The notes beneath the pieces are model-generated. The model was not told the origin of the DNA. It was given only the letters and a program-made list of their open reading frames with translations, and searched no databases. Position numbers and translations under genes: made by a program. From assembly GCA_036346205.1 (NCBI GenBank), contig JARFJB010001987.1, positions 1,111,001 through 1,175,000 on the forward strand: a stretch of DNA of 64,000 nucleotides, given 5' to 3'. Positions 43,744 to 55,992 of this stretch are shown here, piece after piece. The stretch is from Vesta saturnalis. Lineage: Eukaryota; Arthropoda; Insecta; Coleoptera; Lampyridae. Each line of letters begins with the position of its first letter. Position 1 is the stretch's first letter.

Positions 43744-44224
43744 ATGATTAAGGCCATTCTTTCCCTCCTAATAGTTGGTGCACTTAGAGTAAGTCAGTGA
43801 ATTATTTTTAATTTTCGAAGATAATTCCTTTATCCAACAGGCACAATCAAGATTTATCCATTCTACGTTAGAACCTGAACAGAGTTGTTTCTCTGAAACT
43901 AATCTTAAACAAGAAGATTTGCGTGGTTATATTCATGCATTATCAGATGAAGATGATTATGAAAAGGTAGGGCCTTATTTTGCTTGCGTTTGGAGGAAAA
44001 GAAAAATAATTGAAGTTGATGGTAGCATTAGTTCAAAAAATATTCTTCGATATTTCAAAGATATTTATAGGAGAACTGGCCTTAGCGATAAAAATAAAGA
44101 AATTTTAGAAAAAGAAGTTAAGTTTTGTGATAATTTAGAAGCTGAAAAGGAATCTCAATTAGCAATAATATTAAAAAATTGTATTGTTAAAATTAATCAG
44201 AAATTAATTTTTCATAACCATTAA
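43744..44224 (+). CDS. Minus-C odorant-binding protein
   Basis: Two exons: 43744-43788 (15 codons) and 43841-44224, with a 52-base intron (GTAAGT...CAACAG), phase 0, giving 142 residues. Exon 1 plus the first codon of exon 2 make a signal peptide (MIKAILSLLIVGALRA). The mature part is a PBP/GOBP domain: Cys1 in EQSCFSETNLKQED, Cys3 in YFACVWRKRKIIEVDG, Cys4 in EVKFCDNLEA and Cys6 in IILKNCIVK. Cys2 is replaced by Pro and Cys5 by Ser at the expected spacing, the hallmark of minus-C members. Secreted carriers of small hydrophobic ligands, often but not only olfactory. A neighbouring paralogue is not present. The open frame and clean splice sites argue for a functional host gene. Confidence 0.82.
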
Positions 44225-44791
44225 TGTAAATTGGGTAAAAATAATAATTTAAAAACTTTGAGTAAGTAAAACTTTATTATTGGCGTATGGTGTTGAATCT
44301 GCAAAATATTTATTGATAAGTTAAACTAAGGTGACCATTTATGAAAAAGGAAATACGGGATATGGACGCATCACCTGAAGAGTCTGAGGGGTACTAAATA
44401 CTACTCAATAACGGGAAGGAGAGGGAGAAATTTCTTTTAAATTAGGTATGCAATATGAGTCCAGTCTAAGTGACAAATGAGTGGTTGTTTATGTTTTAAT
44501 ATAGGGTCATGGGAAATCGTATCTTATCTTTGCCGTGATAACAGAATTCATGGTGGTGTACTTATTATGATTAACTGTACTTTAAATCTTAGTTATTATC
44601 ATATATCAACAATCAACGAACTATTAAAAGAAATTCATTAACAACCATTTATTGCAGTTCGTACAATGTAGCTATAGTGTCTTTGTATAGATCTCTACAG
44701 GGTGATTTTGGTATTTTTATGGAAGATATAGAAAAAATTCTCCAACTCCTAATATATTAATCACGATTCATAATCTGCCGCAATTTTTCTC

Positions 44792-45438
44792 TCATGGGTT
44801 GACCATCTTCTGTCAGCTACCAAAACAGCTGCTCGTAAAATAGGTTTTTTGTACAGATCTAAGCAGTACTTTACCTCTCGACAACTCCTGCTGTATAAGG
44901 CCCAAATTCGGCCTCATCTGGAATATAATTCTCACCTTTGGGTTAATGCTCCCCAATACGCTCTCGATATCGTTGATCGTATTCAAAAGAGAGCGATTAG
45001 GCTTATAAATGACCCGTCCTTAACTTCTCACATACAGTCCCTTGAGCATAGAAGGATGGTTTCAGTTCTTTCTTTGTATTATCGTTATTACAACGGCTAT
45101 TGTGCTGGTGAATTACATTCTTTGATACCATCTCCGGCTATCTTTGCGAGATACACTCGGTTCGCTGATTCACATCATCAGTATGCAGTACAAATCTCCA
45201 CTTGTCGTACCAAACGGGCGCAATCCACATTTTTCTACACGGCTTCTAAATTCTGGAATGATCTCCCTAGTTCCTATTTTCCTCTCACTTATGATATGAG
45301 AAAATTTAAGGTAGCTGTTCATAGGCATCTGTTGGCAATTCATTATCCCTCTATCCATCCTCCTAAGTGTTCCTGAGTGCTTTAGCACGATAGGCCTTAT
45401 TTAGCCTGTTCAGGTCCACAATCATAAAAAAAAAAAAA
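44792..45438 (+). mobile_element. 5'-truncated non-LTR retrotransposon (jockey/CR1-like) with poly(A) tail
   Basis: C-terminal part of a LINE reverse-transcriptase protein, open from about 44792 to a TGA at 45374-45376: SWVDHLLSATKTAARKIG, YKAQIRPHLEYNSHLW, DRIQKRAIRLINDPSL, LEHRRMVSVLSLYYRYYNG and FWNDLPSSYFPLTYDMRKFK. This is the thumb and post-RT region of jockey/CR1-type elements. A short 3' UTR with inverted GCACGATAGGCC-type sequence ends in 13 A residues (45426-45438). The 5' truncation is typical of LINE insertion. No polymerase active site remains. Confidence 0.88.
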
Positions 45439-45473
45439 TTTTTAATACTAAGTTTAATACAAGTGAAATAAAT

Positions 45474-45525
45474 ATATGCACTATTATTAATACATTATTA
45501 TCATACGGTTTTATTCAAACTAGCC
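45474..45525 (+). repeat. Direct repeat flanking the Copia region (left)
   Basis: ATATGCACTATTATTAATAC then CATACGGTTTTATTCAAAC, matched at 47845-47892 in the same orientation. The 2.3 kb between them holds the Copia remnant. Confidence 0.7.
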
Positions 45526-45529
45526 CCTT

Positions 45530-46385
45530 CTTATTGTGTTCAAATACAGAGAGATGCATAGATGAACGTGTAAGTTAAGAAACGGATGCTGTCGTTTGTA
45601 ACGTAGTCACTCAAACTTTTGCGTCGTTGCATGCGGGTAGGTTATCGCTCACTTTGTTATGACTTATTCGCATCTTACTCTTGCAAGTCCTTGTTTTAAT
45701 GATTTTTTTTAGGTGTCTTTGATTCAGTCAGCTTATTTAGAATTGTTTACCTGCGAACTGACTTCTTTGTATAGGTAATTTATTGTAATTGTACGTATAT
45801 ATTTTTGTGCTTTTATTCACAATACAATTGTGTACGTGTAAACTCTTTCCCTATTTTTTTCTCCTTACCTATGTGTTTGTTGTATTTTATTTGTACTTCA
45901 AACTGCATTATTATTTTCTTATTTACTTTAGTGTTAACTTAAAGACCGGCATCATTGGTTGTATAAGAGCCACATGTTTGGTATTACAATTTTAATTCTG
46001 ATTTGTTTGTGACATAATTGTGGGTGTGATTTCACTATTTGCTTTTTGTGTTTATGTGTAGTTAAACTGCTTTTTATTTTTTTCTGTTACTTAATTTTAT
46101 AATTTTCTACGTACTTTAACCTTATTTGACGATTTTATTGTAGTAAAATAGCAAGCAAACTATACTTATGTCCTTCAAACAAGGGACTTCTCAAAAATAT
46201 ATTTTATGCAACTCATCACTATGATTGTTAATAATTATTTTCAACACTTCCTTCTAAGTATTACATAATCATAGTTTTTTTAAGTCATTAGAGTTTCTTG
46301 CCATTTCGAAAACGTATAAATAAACAAGGATCGCATGTACTATATTACATCCCTTCGGGTTTCATAAAATTTACAAATGTATTGT
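45530..46385. other. No gene seen
   Basis: Very T-rich; hydrophobic frames here are compositional. It could include a decayed Copia LTR, but no TG...CA pair was found. Confidence 0.35.
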
Positions 46386-46389
46386 TCCA

Positions 46390-47850
46390 ACAGCGTGGAG
46401 CCTGTTTCAAACCATATAAACTGTAGTGCAAACGACAAACACGACTCGAATTTTCATTAAAGCCTTCAGGGTGTGACATTTAAGTTTCTTCTTATAGACT
46501 ACCATATAAAAAGCCGTGTCAAACTGACAATTCCAAATTGTAAAATGCGACAGTCGCTAATAATGCACGTACCGTGTCATATCTTGCAACTGGACTGAAT
46601 GTCTCGTCATAGTCTATTCCGGGTTGTTGAACATACCCCTTTGGTACAAGATGGCTTTAAATTTCTTATTTCCATCTAAAGAATGTTTAACTCGGAAAAT
46701 CCATCGATTCTGTATTAATTTAGCTCCTTCTAGAAGATTGACAAGTTCCCATGTCCCATTAACTACTTGTGGCGATGACTTATCCTCCATGGCAGCCAAC
46801 CATTCTTTTGAATGCTCCAATTTATAGCTTCTTCATAACTTGTAGGGTAAATCGAAGAACCATTAAATTCGGCTAGTGATACGTATTCACCACTACGTAA
46901 CTACGCTGGTTTCTTCCGAATCCGTTCGATATGACGTAAATTCTTACCGACAACCTCTGAAACCTTAATTCATGAATTTTGTTTTTATTCCTCCAAAACT
47001 GTAGATCCCTCTTCAGTTTTAGGTTCATCTATTCTTATTTCACCATTAACATTAAGTTTAAACGTAATACAAATCCTTTCTGGTTTAAAAAAAATGTCTC
47101 TAATGCATACAGTTTTATTTTTAGTTGATATCCAAACCTTGTCAGTTACGTAACCTACAACATGACCAAAACGCTTTTATCGTCCCATTCTTTGCGCAAC
47201 TGCTTTGGTACATGAACGTAGCATACCATTCCGAACACTTTTAAATAATTCAGTTCAGATGGTGTACAATTGTTCCATAATTCTAATGGAGTCTTTCCAT
47301 TTTCTGGAGTCCTTCCAGTACGATTAAGTAAATATACCGCTGTATAACTAGCTTCCGCCCATAAACATTTCGACAGCCCGCTAACATAGACCTTGCATGT
47401 TCCACAATAGTAAAATTTTTGCGTTCTGCAACCCCATTTTGTTGCGGCGTATATGGCGGAATTAACATGTAACGTTCTAACAACATATCCATTTAAAAAT
47501 TGATTTAAGCAATTTGCAACTTTATTTTTGCGTTTTATGAAGAAAATCCTATGGTATTTACTGTAATCATGTTTAAAAATTGCAAAATATCGCGAACCGC
47601 CGATTGAACCAATAGACATAGGTCCATTAACATCCGCACGAATTTGATCACCAACAGTTTTTGGTCTTGAATCTTAGGTGATGTGACTTGCCCAATGCAC
47701 ATCCATCATAATACGATTCTATATTTATCTCAGCGCAATAATTCCTGCCTGCTTTAACACATATTTAAAATGTATCTTATTTTGATGCCCCAGTCGTTCA
47801 TGCCATATCCGTAAATAATCTGATACTGTTGAGATATTTACCTGATTATG
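46390..47850 (-). pseudogene. Ty1/copia retrotransposon pol, degraded
   Basis: On the minus strand: gag-pre-integrase block (YLRIWHERLGHQNKIHFKYV), the integrase core (GGSRYFAIFKHDYSKYHRIF, VAERKNFTIVEHARSM, KTPLELWNNCTPSELNYLKV), and the opening of the reverse transcriptase (EWLAAMEDKSSPQVVNGTWE-LVNLLEGAKLIQNRWIFRVK). Multiple frameshifts and stops; the RT catalytic centre and RNase H are absent. The first integrase Asp (KHDYSKY) is present. Lies between 50-base direct repeats at 45474 and 47845. Confidence 0.88.
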
Positions 47851-47892
47851 CACTATTATTAATACATTATCGTACGGTTTCATTCAAACATT
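47845..47892 (+). repeat. Direct repeat flanking the Copia region (right)
   Basis: TTATGCACTATTATTAATAC then CGTACGGTTTCATTCAAAC, partner of 45474-45525. Confidence 0.7.
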
Positions 47893-47929
47893 TGAAGAGC
47901 CATCGAGGAAGAATAATTGTTATGATAAT

Positions 47930-48350
47930 GTGTTTATAAATTTCGCAATGAATGATTTTAGTGCAATAGTTATTGACACAAGAGTGTCTGATCATTTTGG
48001 TCGATGTGTAACGCTGAATGTTGAACCAGAAGATACGACCAAAGTATTAACACGATAATTAGGCCAATCACACAAAAAGGGCTCAACTCACTGTCCTATA
48101 TGTTCAATAACCTATCGTGGGATTTTTTAGGGAGTGTTAATTTAGACGTAAATGAAAAGTTTGAAATATTTCACTATAATTTTTATACTGCATTTATGAT
48201 AGCTTTTCCTGAATGTAAATATAAAACTCGACATTGTGATAATTCCATCAACTGGTTTATTAATTATTTGCGTCGTTTAAGAGAAGAGCTACATTTTATT
48301 ACAGATTTCTATAATAAATACAAAACGAATGAAATGAAAAAAAATTAGTG
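47930..48350 (+). pseudogene. LINE endonuclease-domain fragment
   Basis: Two frames: AIVIDTRVSDHFGRCVTLNV carries an S-D-H triplet like the last catalytic motif of APE-type LINE endonucleases, and 48100-48348 (NWDFLGSVNLDVNEKFEIFH-type, then FMIAFPECKYKTRHCD) resembles the linker between endonuclease and reverse transcriptase. No RT follows. Short and degraded, family not assignable. Confidence 0.5.
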
Positions 48351-48354
48351 CAAA

Positions 48355-50125
48355 ATATAAGATAATTCTTCAAGCACCAAATCCAAAGCGAGCCATATGC
48401 CAGGTGATAAATTTGCACAGGTAGACTGCGTAAAAAAATCACGTGACCGTGTACTATTCAATCGGAAAATATTAGTTTTTTAAGAAAAGTAACAGTTACG
48501 TTTTGTACATTTTTAGTTAATTACCTTTTAATTATGATGTTTATATTTTATAATTAGGACAATTTAAACAAAAAAACCATTTATTTAATTGTGAAAAGTG
48601 AAATATAGGGGTATGTTACTTGTTCATAAATTAACTCGGAAATGTTATAAAAAGGGTTATGGTACGAAGACGTTATGTTGGTAGATCATAGACTAAGTGT
48701 TTAAAAAGTGCTTAAGAAGTTAAAGTGCCTTAGAAACATATCTAAGAACATGAACAACACATGTGCAATGTGAAATTAACAATATCAATACAATAAAATA
48801 TTACACAACTACTCTACACTTATTTCTTCGTTATCATAATCTGGTATAAAATCAGATTCATCCGATGAGTCTCCTCTCCTATGTATAATCGATTCCTCAC
48901 AAACGACATCCATAATATGCTATTTATTAATGTATTCCTCTTCAATTTCTTTAACATGACGGCACACTTCTTGCTAGTTGTAAGGTCCTTTCTTACAATT
49001 TTTATATTTGCCGCGGCTAAACTGCAATCGGTCTTTAAATTTAAACTAAAGAGGGTGGGTTCGTCGGTATCTTTAATCTTAGCTCTACACTGTCCACATA
49101 AAATAATTAAAATAAAATGGTTTAAAAATATATTTTCCTATATTATCCAAAGCTAATATATATTCACACTTATTCTAAAACAACTAACATAAACTGTGAC
49201 AATAATAAACAACTGGACGTCCTGATTGAGACGGCGGCGTCGGGGCGTCCTTCCTTCCACTCGCTCGATGCGACAGCTTATTCTTGTCGACGTCGCTTCT
49301 GGAAAATAGATTTTAATACACCCTAGTTACACTCAATAATGACCGTAATATTTAAATGATTAATAACGTGGTGTTTAATTAATTATTTATGCTGGATACG
49401 GCCCTGTCTATAAAAGAAAAGAATTTATAAACAAACTACTGGTTATTCAAAACGAGGGTTGCGCGAATCTAGGTCACTAGTGAAAATCGATATCCCGAGC
49501 TCATGATAGTACGCATGACGGTTGTACCGGTCTAATTGCGTGCGGCTCTTTACCTTTAGTAATTTCTGGAAGACGGACAGGCGCGTATGCTTCGTGAAGC
49601 AATTTACTTTCGCGATGTATTATGTTTGAAAATATGACTTATCTTCAGAGGTTTATTCTCGCATTAAATGTAGACTGGGCGGATTATACAAGTTTGGTTG
49701 TATAATTTATCTCTGCACGTTATCTGAGGGGATGTAATCTTATGGCGATGATTTCCTTTATGCAAATGAACGAAATCTCACGTAGATATAATTGAACGTT
49801 ACTTACTGGCATACGCACAAAAACGCGTATTTATTAAAGGCGGTTTTTATACTTGCGGAATAAGCTGGTGGAAAACAATTAATTGATTGCTTTCTTGAAA
49901 TCCAATTACTTAGCGCGTGGGTATCGGTGTACGGTTTTCGGCTACGACAGGTCTTTGACGGATACTCTACGTTTAATTCGTTTGTGATTACAGGCACTTC
50001 GGTCTTTGCCAGCGAGCTGGTGACTTCAGGTGTTTAGAATGTAAGTGAGCGTAAATGATGAAAGCTGCAGGTCTATACAGTCCTACTTAGCTCTCGTCGT
50101 CAGGTATATGTTAGCGTGGTGGGTG
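48355..50125. other. No gene seen
   Basis: The first 850 bases are AT-rich; from about 49200 the composition turns more GC-rich (CGGCGGCGTCGGGGCG) and stays so to about 50900. That change hints at a long terminal or untranslated region of an unidentified element that includes the minisatellite, but I found no ends. Confidence 0.35.
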
Positions 50126-50130
50126 TATAC

Positions 50131-50505
50131 TCCCGACTACCTCGTGGCTTTTGCCCGTAGCGGTCTGGGGGTTGGTGCGTGTTTGCGGTTGTAATCTCCC
50201 GACTACCTCGTGGCTTTTGCCCGTGGCGGTCTGGGGGTTTTAGTGTGTATTTGCGTTTGTAATCTCCCGACTACCTCGTGGCTTTTGCCCGTAGCAGTCT
50301 GGGGGTTGGTGCCTGTTTGCGGTTGTAATCTCCCGACTACCTCGTGGCTTTTGCCCGTAGCGGTCTGGGGGTTGGTGCGTGTTTGCGGTTGTAATCTCCC
50401 GACTACCTCGTGGCTTTTGCCCGTAGCGGTCTGGGGGTTGGTGCGTGGTGGGTGTATACCCCCGACTGCCTCGTGGCTTCGGCCCGTGGCGGTCTGGGGT
50501 TTTAG
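50131..50505 (+). repeat. Minisatellite, six units of about 66 bases
   Basis: Units begin TCCCGACTACCTCGTGGCTT and continue with CCCGTAGCGGTCTGGGGGTT; starts at 50131, 50197, 50264, 50331, 50397 and 50460, so steps of 66, 67, 67, 66 and 63. Because the unit is close to a multiple of three, one frame stays open (PTTSWLLPVAVWG repeats), but start context and composition do not suggest a real protein. Confidence 0.9.
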
Positions 50506-50509
50506 TGTG

Positions 50510-51190
50510 TGCTGGTGTTTATGAGTACTGAATTAGTCTACAAACTTACGTGTCGTTAATCACAAAGATCGAGGATAGCTATTGATTTACAAAAGATTCG
50601 CGGTGCGCGTTCGCAAATACAGGGAGCTAAACTCGCGGTGGCTATCACTAGGTCTGCGGCGATTTACTTTCAAACAACCGTCACGTGCAGGTTTTCTGGA
50701 ATCGGAGTTAGTCGAACGGACTAACTAATACAGGAGCTGGTGAAACCAACTAAATAATTCTCGGCGGCGGGATGCGTTTACGCGGCGCGTTTTTAAATAC
50801 CGATAGATAGAGATCTATAGATAGATATCTCTTCTTTTTAAGGTGCGCGGCGCGGTTTTTATAGAGGACCCTCGGTAGGCGGTGGTAGCTTCTGTTTGGG
50901 GGAATCCTATTTGTAATTGGCGGAGATTACTCTGACGTATAAAACGTTCGATGTTTTATGAAATCTACGTTGGAGTGGAAACAAATTAATTTTTGTTGTG
51001 CAATCAAACGAAATAATGAGAAATATTAAGTTAGGTACTGAGTAATACGGAATACTAAGAAATATTAGATTAAGTTTTGCAGGTGTTTGAATACTAAGAA
51101 AGCTTACATCATTTCTTTTACGAGGGCTGATTGTTAAATAATTAATTAATTAAAAAATTTTGAAGTAATGACTTGCGGTTCGTTACTCTC
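50510..51190. other. No gene seen
   Basis: GC-richer non-coding DNA continuing from the minisatellite, with a short GATA/TATC run near 50811-50835, then AT-rich to the 3' edge of the Sailor-like copy. Confidence 0.35.
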
Positions 51191-51194
51191 CAAA

Positions 51195-52336
51195 TCCATC
51201 TATGGCCCATATTTTTTCTATTGGATTTAGCTCCGGGTGGTATGGAGGTAGTCGACATACAGAGTGACCATGTTTCGTAAATATAGCATCAATTGAATAT
51301 TCTGTGTAGCTCGGTTTATTACAGTTTATTAAATCATACAGCTCCACTTTTGTTTGGGATTCATCATGTACGATCCCTCGTTCTTGTAACCAAGTTATCA
51401 TTTCCATTTTTTACTGCTAAAAGTTGGATGTTTAACTGCTAACGTGTTGTGATAACTCGCATTATCCATAACAATAACTGACTTTTCGAGCAAATTCGGT
51501 AATAACTGGTGCTCAATCCATCGTTTATAATTAATAAAGTTCATATCGTTGTGATAATCACCTGTTTTTGAGCCCGATTTAAAAACTAAGAGGGCATTAT
51601 TGATAAATCCCATTTCACCACCAGCATGTACTATTATAGGACGTTGACCTTTACCGATTGGACATTTTAAACCTTCGTTGGAATCATTTACACAGGAATG
51701 TGGCGTTGTATGCGATGCATGTATATATGTTTCATCTGTATACACAATGGGTCGCCCTGCTCTTCGATACTTTGTTATTGCTCGTATATAAGTACAACTT
51801 AAAGATCGTATATCGTATCGTTCCAATAAACATTTACGATTGTCAACGGTTTTCGTCCATTTGAAACCTATTTTATGTAATAATCTTCTTAATGACGTTT
51901 CCTTCCCAGAGAAACCAATGGATTCGTCATCTTTAATAATATTATAGATAGTATTGACGGTTGATCGTCGTTTCTCCGTGACATAAAAATTGTGTACAAT
52001 GCGTCGAATGACTTGTTCCCCACAATTATCGACAGATGATCTTGGTGCGGTTTTCATTCTTTTATTAGAAGTTTTGAACAATTCTATTTCACCACGTTGA
52101 ATTGTACTCCCTTCTCTAATAATTCTAACGACGGTACTTTTAGGTACTCCAGTTGCTTTCAGAACGATATCAAAAACTGACAGATGTTAATCGTACAATA
52201 ATGACATACCTTCATTCATATTTTTATGAAACTGATAAACATTCCAAATAATTGCGCGGGCATCTTGCAATAAGACACGCCACTCCTTTGCTGGAATGTT
52301 TGATGTACTATCAGACGATATACTAGCATCACCCAT
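51195..52336 (-). pseudogene. Sailor-like (DD82E) transposase, third copy
   Basis: From an ATG at 52334-52336 (MGDASISSDSTSNIPAKEWR, IIWNVYQFHKNMNEG) the frame runs on apart from one in-frame TAA near 52190, through ATGVPKSTVVRIIREGS, ETSLRRLLHKIGFKWTK, YTDETYIHASH (first Asp) and VIVMDNASYHN (second Asp). A frameshift at about 51405 leads to LPPYHPELNPIEKIW (Glu). Spacing is consistent with the 82-residue gap of the intact copy. The C-terminal region beyond WAIDGFGE is missing. Close family member of 41632-42958 but clearly diverged, so separate insertions. Confidence 0.85.
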
Positions 52337-52339
52337 TAT

Positions 52340-52850
52340 AAACAACGAACTAAATCAATATATTATATTAATACACATTACTGTGGATTACAAATGCAAC
52401 TTACTTGTAAATAAAAGGTGGTGAAATGGAAGGAGTTTTGAAAAAAACTGTTTACAATTGATAAAAACGTGCACGAAAAATGAGGTTAGAAAACAATAAA
52501 CAACACTACATTTTGTGGACGGAACATATTATCTACTTCTGACTCATTATTCCATTTCTTTTTAATGCACTATTCGGTTTCTACGCAGGTGTCTTCGTAT
52601 TTGGCGTTTGCTCTACCCCTCCTATTGTGTAACATTTTGGTTTCACTTATTGTGTTCGGGTAATTATGACCCGGGAGCCTATAGTTGTCGTTTTATTGTC
52701 GTTAAATTGATATAACAGTAAATAATAATAAGAAATAAGATGTAGTATTTATTATTTATTACATTTTATTACCTTATTTTATTTTTATTACATATTATTA
52801 TAAATGTCATGTAAAGAACATCTGAAAAACGAAATAGTTAGGTGTATACA
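52340..52850. other. No gene seen
   Basis: AT-rich gap between the Sailor-like copy and the end of the piggyBac gene. It should contain the piggyBac 3' terminal repeat, but I could not confirm a TTAA-flanked end. Confidence 0.35.
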
Positions 52851-52851
52851 T

Positions 52852-53285
52852 TTATTTGTTACAGTCTTGACAGTAGTAATATACATGAGCTTTACATAGG
52901 TATTTTGAGCAATTACAACATACCATATTAGTTTTATTATCATTTGAAGAGGGACAAAAATTACATCTTTTTCGCTTGGTTGTGGTTGATTGTTCCCTTA
53001 CTTCGGCATTACTGGTTGAAGAACGTGACTTTATAACCATTTCAGCTGCAGGAGTACTTCGAGGGAAACGTTTTCTTTCTTGCAATAATGGAGTGATCAA
53101 GGAATTGCCCAGTTCTTCAAGAAATAGTCCTCGTTTTGTAAGTTTTTCAGCATTCCAGGTTGGAGTTACTTCGCACCACAGAACATAAGCGTTGTAAGCT
53201 GAAACGTCCATGATATTATAAAAGATAGTCATTGGCCATATTTTAGTTTGTCGCCTGCATGTGTATGTTATTATTAACTTGTCTA
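52852..53285 (-). pseudogene. piggyBac transposase, C-terminal piece
   Basis: Reads DKLIITYTCRRQTKIWPMTI, FYNIMDVSAYNAYVLW and then, after a basic linker (TTTKRKRCNFC), a cysteine-rich domain (CNFCPSSND, VCCNCSKYLCKAH, YYCQDCNK). The tail is the terminal-repeat-binding zinc domain of piggyBac transposases. Upstream coding sequence is interrupted at 53286-53289 by the 53290-55828 insertion and resumes at 55833. Confidence 0.88.
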
Positions 53286-53289
53286 ACGT

Positions 53290-55828
53290 TGTCAGGTTGC
53301 GTTGACGCACCCTGTATGTAGGATGTTATAATGACGTGTATGACGTGTTTTGAGTGCGAGTGTATTGAGTTTGAACGGAAAAAAAAATTTTTTGTGTTTG
53401 TGTATATAATGTGTGTGGGTGTATGATACGCCACTGGAAATTTAGGAGAAATATAATTCAGTATGTAGATACGTGTATTTGAATATTAGAGAGACTTTAG
53501 TGTTGGAATAATTAGATTTTGATGAATGTAAATGTGAAGAGAAATTTGTCGATGGGACGATAATGCTTTCCACTGTATCGCTACTGTTTTGCTGCTGATA
53601 AAGAATGGAATGTTTGAAGATAAGATGAGTAATCTTGGTCAGAAAATGTGAAGAATAAGTGTAGAATGTTTTAGAAAATATGTAGAGAAAGATTTGGTAT
53701 GTTTTAGTGTTAATTATAGAAAGTTTTTGTAATGTTGTGCAATTGTTTTGAGAATATGTGTATGTATATGGGATTTGAGACCTTAGACGGTACTTATTTT
53801 TGCAAATGTTGCGGAAGCAGATCGAGCGCAGGTTGGAGATAAAGGTTAAAAGTTGTGTAATGGTCCAGAGTGGCTACTGAATGAATGTGATGACAAAAAA
53901 TGATTTCTTCATGAAGTAATTGTAAAATTTGTAAGTAAGTACAAATATGGCGATGTATTGTAATTACACGCGTGCTTGTATAGAGGGAAGCATTTGTTGG
54001 AACTATGAAATTTTGAGTGAATACTATTGGAGAATATAACGCGGAAGGAAGACATGTTTAAAGATGGATGACTGAAGTTATAAATAGGAAAGTCAGAGAT
54101 TGACGAGTGAGTCAAGCTTTTTCGTTTTTGGTTGTTGCCTGTGGTGAAGGTTGGCGGAAGACGCGCGCGAAGGTTGTGTGATAGAATGGGATGATGTTGG
54201 AGTATATTTGTGAATTTTAATGAGGCAGTAATTGTTTAAACAACTGCGTAACCCGAACCGGGGATGAATCGTAAAAGACATTCATAAATAAAACAATAAT
54301 AAAATTGAGATTGAAGATAAAATTAGTTTGTGTTCAAGAAAATAATAAGTGCGTAAGCAGATTTATAAAAGATAACAGCTGTTATGTTAAAGTGTTAAGT
54401 GTAGCGCGTGTTCTTGTAACGAGATTCAGCTAAAAGTATTTATGAGACCACCTGTTAAGTGAACGAAGTGTTCGTTGTATATTAAGCCAATGTTTAAGTA
54501 ACGTTATATGACATCGAAAGTTTATTTGTATAAGGGACTAGATTGGTGTAAAGGTTGCTAGAATTTTTCTTTTAAGAGACAACCAAAGGTTTACCGTTAT
54601 TACATGTTTGTGGGAGTAATAACCTCGCATAGTGAACTATTCGCGAGTGCACAGAGGAATAAGTTTTGTTGAGCATTTGTAATGTGCTTCAGGCAATTGT
54701 AAGGGGTACAAATGGACTACAAATAATTGATTTACGAGATAAAGAAAAAAGAAAATCCAAGGATTTATGGACAATTTTTAAGTAAGAAATTAGATTTAAG
54801 AATTTTTAAGAACTCATTTAAGCCCGATTATCTTTTTGGTTAGTTTACTTGCGTATGGTTGTTTAAATTATTAAGTAGTTTTGAAAGGAAGAGATAATCG
54901 TTCTTGAATCTTATTGTATGGTTTGTTTTAGTAGTAAGAATGAAAAGTGGTATGTGGTGGTTTAACTTTCAACCACGCTGATGTAAATTTATGTAGATAT
55001 TTGTGTTTTTGTTTTATTTTATGCAGGACAATATATACTTATCGTTAAATTTTTATTCTGTTGTTTATTTAGCCAGGTATGAAACACAGTTGTAACATTT
55101 ACTTAATTGGTGATCTAGTTTTGACAATTTTAAAAGTAAGCTTTGCATATTTTAATTTTTTAAGATTAAGGAACAACCTGAAAGTTCATATTTGCCAGGT
55201 TGATTGCAAAATTTCATGTTGGTTTCATTAGCGCAATGCACAATTAACGGATCAGCTGTTAATTTAAATTTCATTAAGTATAATAAAAGTTTGAGTTTTG
55301 AAACCTTAAATGTTTACGAATGTCAAATACGATTCAGAAGTAAAGTAAATTTAAAAGATATCGTTCATGTTAAGAATTTTAAAAATTGATTACCGTTCAT
55401 TGAATGAATTTGAGTGATAAATTTTATTTTGGAAGTTTTGGTATACGAGGTGTATTCAAAAAGTTTTTAATAACCTGGGTAGTACTAAATTTATTTGAGT
55501 TTGAGTTGAACTGTTTTGGACGAGTGTTTGTTTTAGAACCTTCGTATAGGAGTTTACCGAGTAAGCACAATCCTACTTTCCACAATCAAGTAGGGTTAAT
55601 TAACATCCAGCTTAAGACAATTATTGTAGCAAAGTTTCGATTGTGGTGGCGCCTAGAGACATATTTTCCCGGACTGAGCTGTTTGAATGTAGGTGTAAGG
55701 TGTTTGAGCATATTAATCATTCATTTTACTTATTATTTCGACCACGCCCATCTCCCTGTTAGCTGGCTTGGCAACCCGCTTACATTAGTGAGCATGCACG
55801 ACGCCTAGTGCGGTTTGGACGTGTAACA
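53290..55828 (+). mobile_element. 2.54-kb solo-LTR-like element, copy 2, with ACGT target duplication
   Basis: Begins TGTCAGGTTGCGTTGACGCA and ends GGACGTGTAACA. ACGT flanks both sides (53286-53289 and 55829-55832), within the piggyBac gene. It is homologous throughout to 13492-16183 in opposite orientation. Contains a shared inverted CCGATTATC/GATAATCG pair (about 54826 and 54894). No pol genes. Confidence 0.82.
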
Positions 55829-55832
55829 ACGT

Positions 55833-55907
55833 GCCTACAGCACCTTTAGTTTTGTTATAAACTGAAATCGTAAACGGTTTTTATGACCTTGGTTACAACC
55901 TCCGTTA
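55833..55907 (-). pseudogene. piggyBac transposase, short middle piece
   Basis: Only 75 bases remain between two insertions. On the minus strand one frame reads VYNKTKGAV, matching the piggyBac motif that precedes the CRR-tryptophan block, and another reads NGGCNQGHKN. A one-base frame change lies within it. It ends at the TTA duplication of the Harbinger at 55908. Confidence 0.7.
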
Positions 55908-55992
55908 AGCCGGGCGCACATTGAGACGCAGGTGACGCCGCGCAGCGTAGGGCAGCGCAGCATAGTTTTTTGTAATCTATTAGTTGGAATTG

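Noticed and set aside
50210..50524. 104-codon repetitive protein
   Set aside because: It exists only because the minisatellite unit is close to a multiple of three; nothing else supports coding.
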